Shown one piece after another: positions 8,529 to 17,394 of a stretch of 26,742 bases of DNA; within the stretch, counting starts at the first letter, position 1, and every line of letters starts with the position of its first letter. The stretch is from Gammaproteobacteria bacterium (GTDB lineage Bacteria; Pseudomonadota; Gammaproteobacteria; Pseudomonadales; Pseudohongiellaceae). The translations under genes and the position numbers were made by a program. The stretch is taken from contig DMJN01000336.1 in assembly GCA_003451715.1 (NCBI GenBank), positions 1-26,742 of the forward strand, written 5' to 3'. The notes under the pieces are model-generated. The model saw only the letters and a program-made list of their open reading frames with translations. It was not told the DNA's origin and searched no databases.

Positions 8529-9146
8529 TCAATTCCGGGTCAGGCTGCTCAGGAGGTTGGCCAGGATCTCCCCCTGCACGCGAACGGTCAATCTATTGCT
8601 GCGGATTATCGCCCGTAAGTCGTCTAGCGCGGTCTCGAAATCATCGTTTACAACTATGAAATCTGCTGCGGCTACATGCTCGATGACACTGCGTGCCTGT
8701 TGCATGCGTTTATCGATAGTGTCTTCATCATCCTGGGCTCGTTCGGTTAATCGTTGCGAGAGAGCTTCCAGCGAGGGTGGCAGAATGAAAATAAAGCATG
8801 AATCGGGTAACAAGTTGCGAATCTGTGCGGCGCCTTGCCAGTCTATTTCCAGGATGACGTCCAAGCCCTCATTCAGTTTGCTACTTACCCAATGCTGTGA
8901 TGTTCCATAATGGTATCCATAGACTTCAGCGCTTTCGAGGAAGTCACCGTCTTGCAACATGGGCATGAATTCCTGGCCACTAATAAAGTGATAATTGACC
9001 CCATTCTCTTCACTTGGGCGTCCCGGCCTGGTCGTATGTGAAATTGACACGAGCAATTTCTCATCGTGTGCCACGAGTTCATTTACGAGAGTTGTTTTGC
9101 CAGCACCTGAAGGAGCGGTAACAACTATTAATTTTCCTTTAGGCAT
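8529..9146 (-). CDS. gmk: Guanylate kinase
   Basis: Phosphorylates GMP to GDP with ATP. 205 residues, the normal size. The P-loop is TAPSGAGKTTL at about residues 10-20. The GMP-binding region contains SISHTTRPGRPSEENGVNYHFIS and EVYGYHYGTS. DVILEIDWQGAAQIR is the standard Walker-B-like strand, and the lid is RLTERAQDDEDTIDKRM. ATG at 9144-9146 is preceded by AGGGAC. The gene follows yicC after a 23-bp gap and precedes rpoZ, the arrangement seen in Pseudomonas and Escherichia. Confidence 0.97.
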   Translation of the reverse strand: MPKGKLIVVTAPSGAGKTTLVNELVAHDEKLLVSISHTTRPGRPSEENGVNYHFISGQEFMPMLQDGDFLESAEVYGYHYGTSQHWVSSKLNEGLDVILEIDWQGAAQIRNLLPDSCFIFILPPSLEALSQRLTERAQDDEDTIDKRMQQARSVIEHVAAADFIVVNDDFETALDDLRAIIRSNRLTVRVQGEILANLLSSLTRN

Positions 9147-9169
9147 ATCTAGTCCCTATGCATTTTCTG

Positions 9170-10036
9170 TCACTCGACATTCTGGATTTGTTCACGCATC
9201 TGTTCTATCAAGACTTTTAGCTCGACCGCACCCATCGTTGTCTCCACAACAATGGCCTTGGAGGATAGCGTATTTGCCTCTCTATTTAACTCCTGCATGA
9301 GAAAATCCAGTCGTCGGCCTTTTTGCCCGCTGGTGTCAATGACCCTTTCGACCTCATTCAGATGAGAGTCGAGCCGATCCAGCTCTTCATCGATATCGGC
9401 TTTCTGTGCAAGCAAAGCAATCTCCTGTTCGAGGCGGGTGGGTTCCAATTCAGCCTGTAGATCTTGTAGTTTGTCCAACAGGGACTGGCGCTGCTTTTTC
9501 AGGATATCGGGCATTTTCTTTCGTACATTGCTGACTATTTCCCGAATCGATTCGAGGCGTTGCACGAGCAAGCCTTTTAATGTCTCGCCTTCGCGTTCAC
9601 GGCTGGCTACCAGATCATCCAGCGCCTTTTCAAAGAGTTGCAGGGCTTCAGATTGCAGCGCTTTATAGTCGATCTGCCGATCCATAATAACACCGGGCCA
9701 GCGGAGCAGCTCCATGGAACTTAATGGTGAGGAAGCGCCGGTCAGATTTTGAATCTCACTGTTGGCATGCATTAGCTTCAGCACTAATTCATTATTCAGC
9801 TGCAGCTCTGATTGACTCGATTCAACAGCTTGATAACGCAGCTGACATTCGACTTTGCCACGATTCAGTCGCTTTCTGGCGATCTCGCGTACCGCATTTT
9901 CTAAATCCCGGAAGGCTTCCGGAAGTCTTAAGCTGGTTTCCAGGTAGCGGTGGTTGACGGAGCGTATCTCCCAGGTAAGTGAACCCCAATCCTGTTCCAA
10001 CTGCTGCCTCGAAAAGGCAGTCATGCTTAACATCAT
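9170..10036 (-). CDS. yicC: YicC family endoribonuclease
   Basis: YicC/YloC family protein. E. coli YicC is reported to be an endoribonuclease acting on small RNAs such as RyhB. 288 residues, the usual length. The N-terminal signature MLSMTAFSR and WEIRSVNHRYLETSLRLPEAFR are intact. The C-terminal DUF1732 region contains DEELDRLDSHL and GRRLDFLMQELNREANTLSSK, plus the terminal VELKVLIEQMREQIQNVE. Translation begins at one of two adjacent ATG codons (10036 or 10033), and neither has a strong Shine-Dalgarno. It is divergent from rph across 165 bp, so the two ribonuclease genes have back-to-back promoters. Confidence 0.94.
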   Translation of the reverse strand: MMLSMTAFSRQQLEQDWGSLTWEIRSVNHRYLETSLRLPEAFRDLENAVREIARKRLNRGKVECQLRYQAVESSQSELQLNNELVLKLMHANSEIQNLTGASSPLSSMELLRWPGVIMDRQIDYKALQSEALQLFEKALDDLVASREREGETLKGLLVQRLESIREIVSNVRKKMPDILKKQRQSLLDKLQDLQAELEPTRLEQEIALLAQKADIDEELDRLDSHLNEVERVIDTSGQKGRRLDFLMQELNREANTLSSKAIVVETTMGAVELKVLIEQMREQIQNVE

Positions 10037-10201
10037 AACAACGTGCTCTACGGAAATAGAGTCGCCATTTTAACTTAATACGCGAGTAATCACAGTGAAC
10101 AATATCACCCCATCAAGCATCGCTTTGCTCGCACTGTGCAGGATTTTCGAGGATAATTCGCAGCACTCCCGAAGTGGTTCAACATCAATCCCGGAATCTC
10201 C

Positions 10202-10927
10202 ATGCCAGATACTATTCGTCCCAGCGCCAGACAAGCCGATCAATTGCGTGAAATTCGATTGAGCAGACATTACACCAAGCACGCAGAAGGCTCGGTTCTT
10301 GTTGAGTTTGGCGACACCAAAGTCTTGTGTAATGCGACCGTGGAGGGGTCGGTGCCGCGGTTTCTCAAGGGCTCAGGGCAGGGATGGATAACTGCTGAAT
10401 ACGGCATGCTGCCACGTTCTACAGGCAGCCGTATGGACCGCGAAGCCGCCAGAGGCAAACAATCTGGAAGGTCCCTGGAGATACAGCGCCTGATTGGCCG
10501 CTCGCTGAGGGCGTCGGTGGAACTAAAACAGCTCGGCGAACACACCATAAAGGTAGATTGCGATGTAATACAGGCCGATGGTGGAACCCGTACGGCTTCC
10601 ATTACCGGGGGATGTGTAGCGCTGGTTGATGCGATTAACTACATGTTGGCAAACGAAATGCTTCAATCCAACCCCTTAAAACAACTGATAGCATCGGTAT
10701 CTGTTGGCATCTACAAGGGACAAGCAGTGTTGGACCTGGACTATGCGGAAGACTCCAGCGCGGAAACGGACATGAATGTAGTCATGACCGAGAGCGGGGG
10801 TTTTATAGAAGTACAGGGTACCGGCGAAGACGGGGATTTCAGCCACGCGCAATTGCTTCAGATGATTGCACTCGCTGAAAATGGCATAAAGCGTTTGATA
10901 GAATCACAACGACTGAGCCTGGCATGA
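10202..10927 (+). CDS. rph: Ribonuclease PH
   Basis: Phosphorolytic 3'-5' exoribonuclease that trims tRNA 3' ends; hexameric ring. 241 residues. Highly conserved blocks are [71 protein letters not shown], and [20 protein letters not shown] with the catalytic aspartates. The N-terminus carries three extra residues before [12 protein letters not shown]. The C-terminal region is complete, without the frameshift known from E. coli K-12 rph. pyrE follows 46 bp downstream on the same strand, the usual rph-pyrE operon, but the Pseudomonas crc/exonuclease III gene is not between them. Confidence 0.97.
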   Translation: MPDTIRPSARQADQLREIRLSRHYTKHAEGSVLVEFGDTKVLCNATVEGSVPRFLKGSGQGWITAEYGMLPRSTGSRMDREAARGKQSGRSLEIQRLIGRSLRASVELKQLGEHTIKVDCDVIQADGGTRTASITGGCVALVDAINYMLANEMLQSNPLKQLIASVSVGIYKGQAVLDLDYAEDSSAETDMNVVMTESGGFIEVQGTGEDGDFSHAQLLQMIALAENGIKRLIESQRLSLA

Positions 10928-10973
10928 GATCAGCACCCCACCCGATCAGGATTGCTGCAGAATAGGAGAAGCG

Positions 10974-11621
10974 ATGCAATCATTCCAAACAGACTTTCTG
11001 AAATTCGTGATTGAACATCAGATTCTTCGCTTCGGAGAGTTTACTCTGAAATCCGGCCGACAGAGCCCCTACTTTTTTAATGCCGGGCTTTTTAATAGCG
11101 GCGATAAGCTCTCATTTCTGGGCGAGTGCTACGCAGCTGCCATCGTAGCCTCAAATCAACAGTTCGATGTCCTGTTTGGTCCTGCCTACAAGGGCATCCC
11201 CCTGGTGTCAGCTACGGCGATAGCACTGGCTAGCAAGTACGGGACTAATAAACCATTTTGTTTTAATCGTAAAGAAGCAAAAGATCACGGTGAGGGGGGG
11301 TTGATCGTTGGGGCTGAACTCAGTGGCGAAGTCATGATTATCGACGATGTCATTACAGCTGGAACGGCGGTGCGTGAAGCTACGGACATTCTGCAAAACA
11401 ATGGCGCGACACTTAAAGGCATCGCAGTGGCGATGGATAGACAGGAACGGGGCACCGGATCTTTGTCGGCTATCCAGGAGATTGAACAAAGCTACCAAAT
11501 AAAGATTGTCAGCATAATCAACTTACAAGACATTATCAGCTATCTTGAGTCAGCAGAGGACAGCTCTCTTCATCAATATCTTGATGCGGTAGTTTCCTAT
11601 AGAAAAAAATTTGGCGTCTGA
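10974..11621 (+). CDS. pyrE: Orotate phosphoribosyltransferase
   Basis: Adds PRPP-derived ribose-5-phosphate to orotate to form OMP, the fifth step of pyrimidine synthesis. 215 residues. [19 protein letters not shown] is the N-terminal OMP-binding region. [18 protein letters not shown] and [13 protein letters not shown] form the flexible catalytic loop with its lysines. [17 protein letters not shown] is the PRPP signature. ATG at 10974 is preceded by AGGAGA seven bases upstream. It converges on slmA with only 14 bp between the stop codons, and no hairpin terminator is evident there. Confidence 0.97.
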   Translation: MQSFQTDFLKFVIEHQILRFGEFTLKSGRQSPYFFNAGLFNSGDKLSFLGECYAAAIVASNQQFDVLFGPAYKGIPLVSATAIALASKYGTNKPFCFNRKEAKDHGEGGLIVGAELSGEVMIIDDVITAGTAVREATDILQNNGATLKGIAVAMDRQERGTGSLSAIQEIEQSYQIKIVSIINLQDIISYLESAEDSSLHQYLDAVVSYRKKFGV

Positions 11622-11635
11622 TGAATCAGAGGGTC

Positions 11636-12259
11636 TTAGCTTTTTGACGCTGTGTCAGCCACCGTAAATGGCGACAGTAGATTTCTGCTGAGATACTCCC
11701 ACTGAATATCCCAATTCTCCAGTGGTGATTGTTTAAACTCACTGCGTACGAACTGCACTAATCTACCTTCGCAGCTGGCCAGCAGCAGGTTGGCCAGGGC
11801 TGCAGCAGATGCCGTTGGTTTCAAATTTTCTCTGATTTGAGCCTCTCGCAATACCTGTTTGAGTTGGGATTCCAGGCGGCTGTAAAACTGAGCGATGCGA
11901 GTTCGCAGTCGTCCGGTTTCTCCGGCCAGTGCATCACCTGTCAGAAGCCTGGTCATGCCCGGATTCTTATCCGAGAAAGTCAACAGCAGGGTGAGTATCA
12001 TCTGGCAGCGCGCTTCGGCACCGGATTCTTCGTTCAAGATTCGAGAGATTCGCAGAAACAAGGTTTCTTCGATGAACGTGATGAGCCCTTCAAACATTCG
12101 TGCCTTACTGGGAAAGTGCCTATACAAAGCCGCTTCAGACACTCCCACTTCTTTTGCCAACGCAGCCGTGGTAATCCGCTCCCCAGGTGCGGTTTCCAGC
12201 ATGCGAGCCAGCGCTTGCAGGATCTGATCTTTGCGTGACACCTTATTACTGTTATCCAT
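11636..12259 (-). CDS. slmA: Nucleoid occlusion factor SlmA (TetR family)
   Basis: DNA-binding protein that prevents FtsZ assembly over the nucleoid; called ttk in older Pseudomonas annotation. 207 residues. The TetR-type helix-turn-helix covers about residues 28-52 (ITTAALAKEVGVSEAALYRHFPSKARMF), almost the E. coli SlmA sequence. Family features follow: FIEETLFLRISRIL, NPGMTRLLTGDAL, LESQLKQVLREAQIRE and CEGRLVQFVRSEFK. It is the last gene of the coaBC-algC-argB-slmA series, 50 bp after argB. The synteny next to pyrE supports SlmA over a generic TetR repressor. Confidence 0.94.
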   Translation of the reverse strand: MDNSNKVSRKDQILQALARMLETAPGERITTAALAKEVGVSEAALYRHFPSKARMFEGLITFIEETLFLRISRILNEESGAEARCQMILTLLLTFSDKNPGMTRLLTGDALAGETGRLRTRIAQFYSRLESQLKQVLREAQIRENLKPTASAAALANLLLASCEGRLVQFVRSEFKQSPLENWDIQWEYLSRNLLSPFTVADTASKS

Positions 12260-12309
12260 AGTTATTCTGTTTCTGATTTCTGAAGCGTGCCGCTCCAGCT
12301 TGTGTGCTG

Positions 12310-13227
<918 letters not shown>

Positions 13228-14646
13228 CTAATGGTTTTCCAGTACGCTCACGTCTAAGTTTTTATCTGCTTGAGCTATTAAAGCTTTAAACTCTCCCTTG
13301 ATGGCCTGCAAGCGCTCCATACTGTCCGCTTCAAACCTCAGTAGAATTGCCGGGCTGGTATTCGACGCGCGAACCAGCCCCCAGCCATCCTGAAACTCTA
13401 CCCTCAAACCATCGAGGGTGATCAATCTGGCACCTGGAAATTCTGCCAGTTCCAGCAATCGATCTATGAGCTGAAATTTGCTGGATTCATCCACGGCGAC
13501 TTTAATTTCGCTTGTGCTGATGCTCTTTTCGTAGCGGGCAAACAGTTCGCTGGCAGTGCAATCCTTACCGCTCAAGATCTCAACGATTCTGGCTGCAGCA
13601 TAGATGCCATTGTCGTAACCGAACCAACCGTCTTTTATAAAGATATGAGCCGCGTATTCGCCACCCAATGGGGCACCGGTTTCCTGCATTTTCTGTTTCA
13701 TGAAGGAATGCCCACTGCGGTGCATGACCGGGGTGGCACCGGAGCTGGAGATTAGCTCAGTCAGATGGGCACAGCATTTCACATCGAACACGATGGGGGC
13801 GCCGGGGTACCGGGGTGCAATGTGTTCCACCCGCAGCATGAGCAAGCGATCGGCATCCACAAATTCTCCCAGGTTAGACACTATTCCAAGTCGGTCACCA
13901 TCACCATCAAATGCAATACCCAGGTCGGCCTCATGGGAGACAACGCATTTCGCCAGGGATTGCAGGTTCTCGGGAATAGTCGGGTCGGGATGGTGATTGG
14001 GAAAATTGCCGTCAATCTCACAATAGAGTGGCAGCACGTCACAACCGAGTCTCTCAAACAGCCTGGGGGCTATCACCGCAGGAACGGCATTGCCGCAGTC
14101 TATAACCAGGCGTAAGGGTCGCGGTAATTGAATTCTGGTGCTGACATCCTCTATATAACTCTGCGAAATATCCAGCGTCGAACTCCTGCCGCTGCCGACG
14201 TGCAACCGCCTGGCTTCGATGCGCTCCCGTATTTTCTGAATCTGGTTTTCCGCCAGGCAGGTTTGTTTAAAAACAATCTTGAGGCCATTGTAGTTGGCCG
14301 GATTATGACTCGCCGTAAGCATGACGCCGGAGGTAAATTCGGTAGTGTGGGTGGCAAAATATAACAACGGAGTAGGAATCATGCCGAGTTCAACTACATT
14401 GCAGCCACTGGCCAGTATTCCTTCGACCACGGCTTGGGAGAGCGTCGGGCTGGAAAGCCTGCCGTCGAACCCTACCAGTAGCGAATCAATCCCGTTGTCG
14501 AGGGCTTCACTGCCGATGGTCTGGCTGATTAGCCTGACACTCTCATAGGTCAGCTCTTCATCCACGATACCGCGAATATCATAGGCTCGAAATATCGAGC
14601 CGGGTATCTGTTGTGGAATCGATGCCTGTTCTTCTATTAGTGCCAT
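13228..14646 (-). CDS. algC: Phosphomannomutase/phosphoglucomutase (AlgC type)
   Basis: Alpha-D-phosphohexomutase interconverting 6-phospho and 1-phospho sugars for LPS, exopolysaccharide and GDP-mannose precursors. 472 residues. Four domains are readable: the phosphoserine loop TASHNP (Ser113), the metal loop DGDGDR (Asp247, 249, 251), the sugar-binding loop GGEYAAH (329-334), and the C-terminal phosphate loop VRASNTSPAILLRFEA. In most members the third loop reads GEMSGH; here Ser-Gly are both Ala, and the serine of that loop contacts the sugar in P. aeruginosa AlgC. The enzyme may therefore differ in substrate preference (inference). It starts 31 bp after the coaBC stop; the dut gene usual between them is missing. 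Confidence 0.92.
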   Translation of the reverse strand: MALIEEQASIPQQIPGSIFRAYDIRGIVDEELTYESVRLISQTIGSEALDNGIDSLLVGFDGRLSSPTLSQAVVEGILASGCNVVELGMIPTPLLYFATHTTEFTSGVMLTASHNPANYNGLKIVFKQTCLAENQIQKIRERIEARRLHVGSGRSSTLDISQSYIEDVSTRIQLPRPLRLVIDCGNAVPAVIAPRLFERLGCDVLPLYCEIDGNFPNHHPDPTIPENLQSLAKCVVSHEADLGIAFDGDGDRLGIVSNLGEFVDADRLLMLRVEHIAPRYPGAPIVFDVKCCAHLTELISSSGATPVMHRSGHSFMKQKMQETGAPLGGEYAAHIFIKDGWFGYDNGIYAAARIVEILSGKDCTASELFARYEKSISTSEIKVAVDESSKFQLIDRLLELAEFPGARLITLDGLRVEFQDGWGLVRASNTSPAILLRFEADSMERLQAIKGEFKALIAQADKNLDVSVLENH

Positions 14647-14677
14647 GATCTCTTCACGCCTGCGATTAACAGGCGGG

Positions 14678-15871
14678 CTAGGGGCTCCGGTTCAATTGGT
14701 CGGCAATGAGCTGCAGCATATTGCGGGCAACGACATGCTTATTTGCTGCAGGAAGTTCTCTTTCCTCATCAGGAGAGATAGCGGTTACTGCAATAGTTTC
14801 ACTGTTGAAGGTGTCAGTCGCCTTGTTCGCAAACAACAGGTCCAGATTTTTCTCTTGCAGCTTCTGGCGCCCATTTTTCACAATGTCGCTGGTCTCTGCG
14901 GCGAAACCTACCACGAGGGGTCGGGATTTTAATGCCGCAACCTCGCTGATGATGTCGGGATTCTTGACCAGTTTCAGCTGTAGGACATCGTCAGTTTTCT
15001 TGATTTTTTCAGGGGAGATTTCCGCCGGTCGATAGTCGGCCACCGCGGCAACGCCGATGAACACATCGGCATCTTCGATGTGCGCGTTGGTGGCCTGTTG
15101 CATCTCATTGGCGCTTTCTACATCGATGCGTGTTACCCGATCGGGTGTGGAGAGGGGCACCGGGCCGCTAATGAGCGTCACTCTGGCACCGGCGGATACC
15201 GCTTCGGCAGCCAGGGCGAAAGCCATCTTTCCAGAGCTGTGGTTGCTTATAAACCTTACAGGATCGAGGGCTTCTCGTGTTGGACCTGCGGTTATTACCA
15301 GATGTCGACCCGCCAGGAAATCAGTCTCGAAAAGCCCGGCACATAATTCCGTAAGTTCAGCTGGCTCTAGCATCCGCCCCAGGCCCACATTGCCACAGGC
15401 CTGCTCGCCAGTTGCGGGTCCGAATACGTGGTAGTGGCGATCGTGCAGAACTTCAAGATTGGATTGAGTACTGGGGTCAGCCCACATGGCCTGGTTCATA
15501 GCCGGTGCAATGGCGGTTGGTGCAGAGCTGGCCAATACGGCTGTACTCAGAATGTCATCGGCCTGGCCCCGCGCCATGCGTGCAATAAAGTCGGCCGTGG
15601 CCGGCGCAATCAATACCAGGTCAGCCCAGCGGGCCAGTTCGATATGACCCATTGCTGCCTCGGCCTCGGTGTCCAGAAGATTCAGATGCACACGATTCCC
15701 GGAAAGGGCCTGCATGGTCAGTGGCGTAATGAACTCCGTAGCTGCCTGGGTCATGGCAACCCGCACTTCGGCTCCGGCCTTAACAAACAGGCGCGTAAGC
15801 TCAGCACATTTGTAGGCAGCAATGCCGCCGGTAATGCCTAGAAGAATGCGTTTGTTAGTGAGGCTTAACAT
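14678..15871 (-). CDS. coaBC: Bifunctional phosphopantothenoylcysteine decarboxylase/phosphopantothenate-cysteine ligase
   Basis: Joins cysteine to 4'-phosphopantothenate (CoaB) and decarboxylates the product to 4'-phosphopantetheine (CoaC, FMN) in coenzyme A synthesis. The CoaC half contains LLGITGGIAAYK, GHIELARWADLVLIAPATA with the active-site histidine, PAMNQAMW, and ACGNVGLGRM with the active cysteine. The CoaB half contains VITAGPTREALDPVRFISNHSSGKMA and ADYRPAEISPEKIKK with the catalytic lysine. I start at ATG 15869-15871 (MLSLTNKRILLG), which aligns with E. coli; an in-frame GTG at 15893-15895 would add eight residues. Neither start has a good Shine-Dalgarno. It is divergent from radC. 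Confidence 0.94.
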   Translation of the reverse strand: MLSLTNKRILLGITGGIAAYKCAELTRLFVKAGAEVRVAMTQAATEFITPLTMQALSGNRVHLNLLDTEAEAAMGHIELARWADLVLIAPATADFIARMARGQADDILSTAVLASSAPTAIAPAMNQAMWADPSTQSNLEVLHDRHYHVFGPATGEQACGNVGLGRMLEPAELTELCAGLFETDFLAGRHLVITAGPTREALDPVRFISNHSSGKMAFALAAEAVSAGARVTLISGPVPLSTPDRVTRIDVESANEMQQATNAHIEDADVFIGVAAVADYRPAEISPEKIKKTDDVLQLKLVKNPDIISEVAALKSRPLVVGFAAETSDIVKNGRQKLQEKNLDLLFANKATDTFNSETIAVTAISPDEERELPAANKHVVARNMLQLIADQLNRSP

Positions 15872-16021
15872 GGGAACCGTTGAAAAATCTGGCACTCGTG
15901 TGGGAGGAGTAGACTAGCAGGTCGTCCTGCGTGAAGCAATTTGGGAGGGATTCAGGAAATTCGAGGATTTACAGACTAAGCTTTAGAGACTGCGGAAATG
16001 ATATGGCAGGTATATAGACCT

Positions 16022-16696
16022 ATGACAATGACATTGTGGCCTGTGATGGAACGGCCGCGGGAAAAGCTGCTCAGTAGTGGGGCCGGGCAGCTTTCGGATG
16101 CCGAGCTACTGGCGGTAATCATCCAAAATGGCAGGCCCGGTATGACGGCCGTGGATATGGCCCGCAATCTATTGACCAGGCACGGTGGGTTGAATGGCAT
16201 TCTGACCGCCCCACGAGCCGATCTCTGCCGGCAACCCGGCATTGGAAAGGGCACCTTCGCTCGCTTCAAAGCCATGCAGGAACTTACTCAAAGGTAGATG
16301 CTGGAAAGCATACAAAGTAAGGATGTACTTACTAGCTCAGTGGAAACCCGCAATTATCTTCGGGCCAAATTCAGGAATTGCCAGAGAGAGATCTTCAGCT
16401 GCCTGTTTCTGGATAATCAACACCATGTTATGAAGCTGGAAGAGCTATTCCAGGGGACCATCGATGGGGCGGCTGTGTATCCACGCGAGGTGGTAAAACG
16501 CTGCCTCTACTTCAATGCGGCTGCGGTCATCTTCGCTCACAATCATCCCTCGGGTATCGCCGAGCCGAGCCAGGCAGATATTGCCATTACCCATAAACTC
16601 AGAGCCGCCCTGCTCACGATTGATGTGAGGGTGCTGGACCACCTGGTGATTGGTGATAATTGCGTGGTGTCATTTGCCGAGAGAGACTTGCTGTAG
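16022..16696 (+). pseudogene. radC: radC (RadC/YeeS JAB-domain protein) interrupted by an in-frame amber codon
   Basis: RadC family protein of uncertain function. Read through, the frame gives 224 codons, the normal RadC size, but codon 92 (16295-16297) is TAG. The first part (from ATG 16022, TLWPVMERPREKLLSSGAGQLSDAELLAV) carries the N-terminal helix-hairpin-helix region (LCRQPGIGKGTFARFKAMQEL). The second continues in the same frame directly after the TAG. It holds the JAMM-like metal site: the EELFQGT glutamate, HNHPSG, and S-x-x-D of EPSQAD. Related proteins have tyrosine at the interrupted position (QRY), so a TAT/TAC to TAG change is the simplest explanation. An ATG follows the TAG immediately and could restart translation of a 132-residue JAB domain. 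Sequencing error or stop readthrough are alternatives. Confidence 0.85.
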
Positions 16697-16751
16697 CAAA
16701 TTTGCGGGTGTGCTACGGGCAAGCAATCAAGGGCCTCGGCGGCAGATTGCC

Positions 16752-16780
16752 TTGCTATTGGCAAGCTGTTCTGGTATAAA
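16752..16780 (+). promoter_or_regulatory. Sigma-70-type promoter for rpmB-rpmG
   Basis: TTGCTA (16752-16757) and TATAAA (16775-16780) are separated by exactly 17 bp, upstream of rpmB and downstream of radC. Predicted transcription would begin near 16787, leaving a leader of about 85 nt that contains two hairpins. Confidence 0.6.
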
Positions 16781-16798
16781 ACGCAGCTCTTTTTTTGA

Positions 16799-16825
16799 CC
16801 CCTGAGCCGAAGCCTTGCTCGGGGG
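16799..16825 (+). promoter_or_regulatory. Stem-loop in the rpmB leader
   Basis: CCCCTGAGC (16799-16807) pairs with GCTCGGGGG (16817-16825) through nine pairs including one G-U, with a nine-base loop. A T7 run lies before it (16790-16796), not after, so it is not an intrinsic terminator for radC. A second small hairpin (ATGTG-TAGT-CACAT, near 16834-16847) follows before the ribosome-binding site. It is a candidate autoregulatory leader for ribosomal protein synthesis. Confidence 0.45.
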
Positions 16826-16871
16826 AATCAAATCATGTGTAGTCACATCAACGGGACTGAGAGGCAAGAAG

Positions 16872-17108
16872 ATGTCCAGGGTTTGCATGGTAACGGGTAA
16901 AAAACCGGTTACAGGAAACAACGTATCACACGCGCACAACAGGACCAGGCGCCGATTTTCTCCGAATATTCACAGCCATCGTTTTTGGGTTGAGTCGGAG
17001 CAGCGTTTCATAAAACTGCGTTTATCAGCCAAGGGTATGCGCATCATAGACAAACTGGGTATCGATGCGGTGCTGGCAGACCTTCGCGCTAACGGCGTGC
17101 ATGTCTAG
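16872..17108 (+). CDS. rpmB: 50S ribosomal protein L28
   Basis: 78 residues, the same length as E. coli L28. The start is ATG 16872 ([23 protein letters not shown]), preceded by GAGAGG about eight bases upstream. The conserved [22 protein letters not shown] and [17 protein letters not shown] blocks are intact. An upstream in-frame ATG exists but its extension is unlike the family. It is first in the two-gene rpmB-rpmG operon behind the promoter at 16752-16780. The position beside radC and coaBC matches other gammaproteobacteria. Confidence 0.97.
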   Translation: MSRVCMVTGKKPVTGNNVSHAHNRTRRRFSPNIHSHRFWVESEQRFIKLRLSAKGMRIIDKLGIDAVLADLRANGVHV

Positions 17109-17132
17109 TTGAATTGAGTGGGGTAAGCGACA

Positions 17133-17288
17133 ATGAGAGAGAAAATCAAGCTGGTATCGAGTGCCAAGACGGGCCATTTCTACACGACCGACAAGAATAA
17201 GCGCAACATGCCGGACAAGATGGAGATCAAGAAATTTGATCCGGTTGTTCGCAAGCACGTGATCTACAAGGAATCCAAGATCAAGTAG
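17133..17288 (+). CDS. rpmG: 50S ribosomal protein L33
   Basis: 51 residues, starting [20 protein letters not shown] and ending [10 protein letters not shown], matching the short Pseudomonas-type L33; E. coli has four more residues at the N-terminus. [10 protein letters not shown] is fully conserved. The zinc-binding cysteines of the alternative C+ L33 form are absent. It starts 24 bp after the rpmB stop and is followed by a strong hairpin terminator at 17332-17366. Confidence 0.97.
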   Translation: MREKIKLVSSAKTGHFYTTDKNKRNMPDKMEIKKFDPVVRKHVIYKESKIK

Positions 17289-17331
17289 TAGGCCCGTTAA
17301 ACAAGGCCACGTCTGTCAGGTTCAATAAAAG

Positions 17332-17366
17332 GCCGCTAGTTCCACGCAGGGAATTAGCGGCTTTTT
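17332..17366 (+). terminator. Intrinsic terminator of rpmB-rpmG, probably bidirectional
   Basis: GCCGCTAGTTCC (17332-17343) pairs with GGAATTAGCGGC (17350-17361) around a six-base loop with one G-U pair, followed by TTTTT (17362-17366). On the other strand the stem is followed by CCTTTTATTG, so it may also stop transcripts from the RAYT-like gene, whose stop codon is 29 bp away. Confidence 0.85.
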
Positions 17367-17394
17367 AATGTCTGAGCAGTACGTCTACTCCTGT

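Noticed and set aside
15428..15841. 137-codon plus-strand ORF opposite coaBC
   Set aside because: Complementary to the CoaC catalytic domain; no independent evidence of coding.
16790..16825. Terminator for radC
   Set aside because: The T-run precedes the stem on the plus strand, and a good promoter lies just upstream, so the stem belongs to the rpmB leader.
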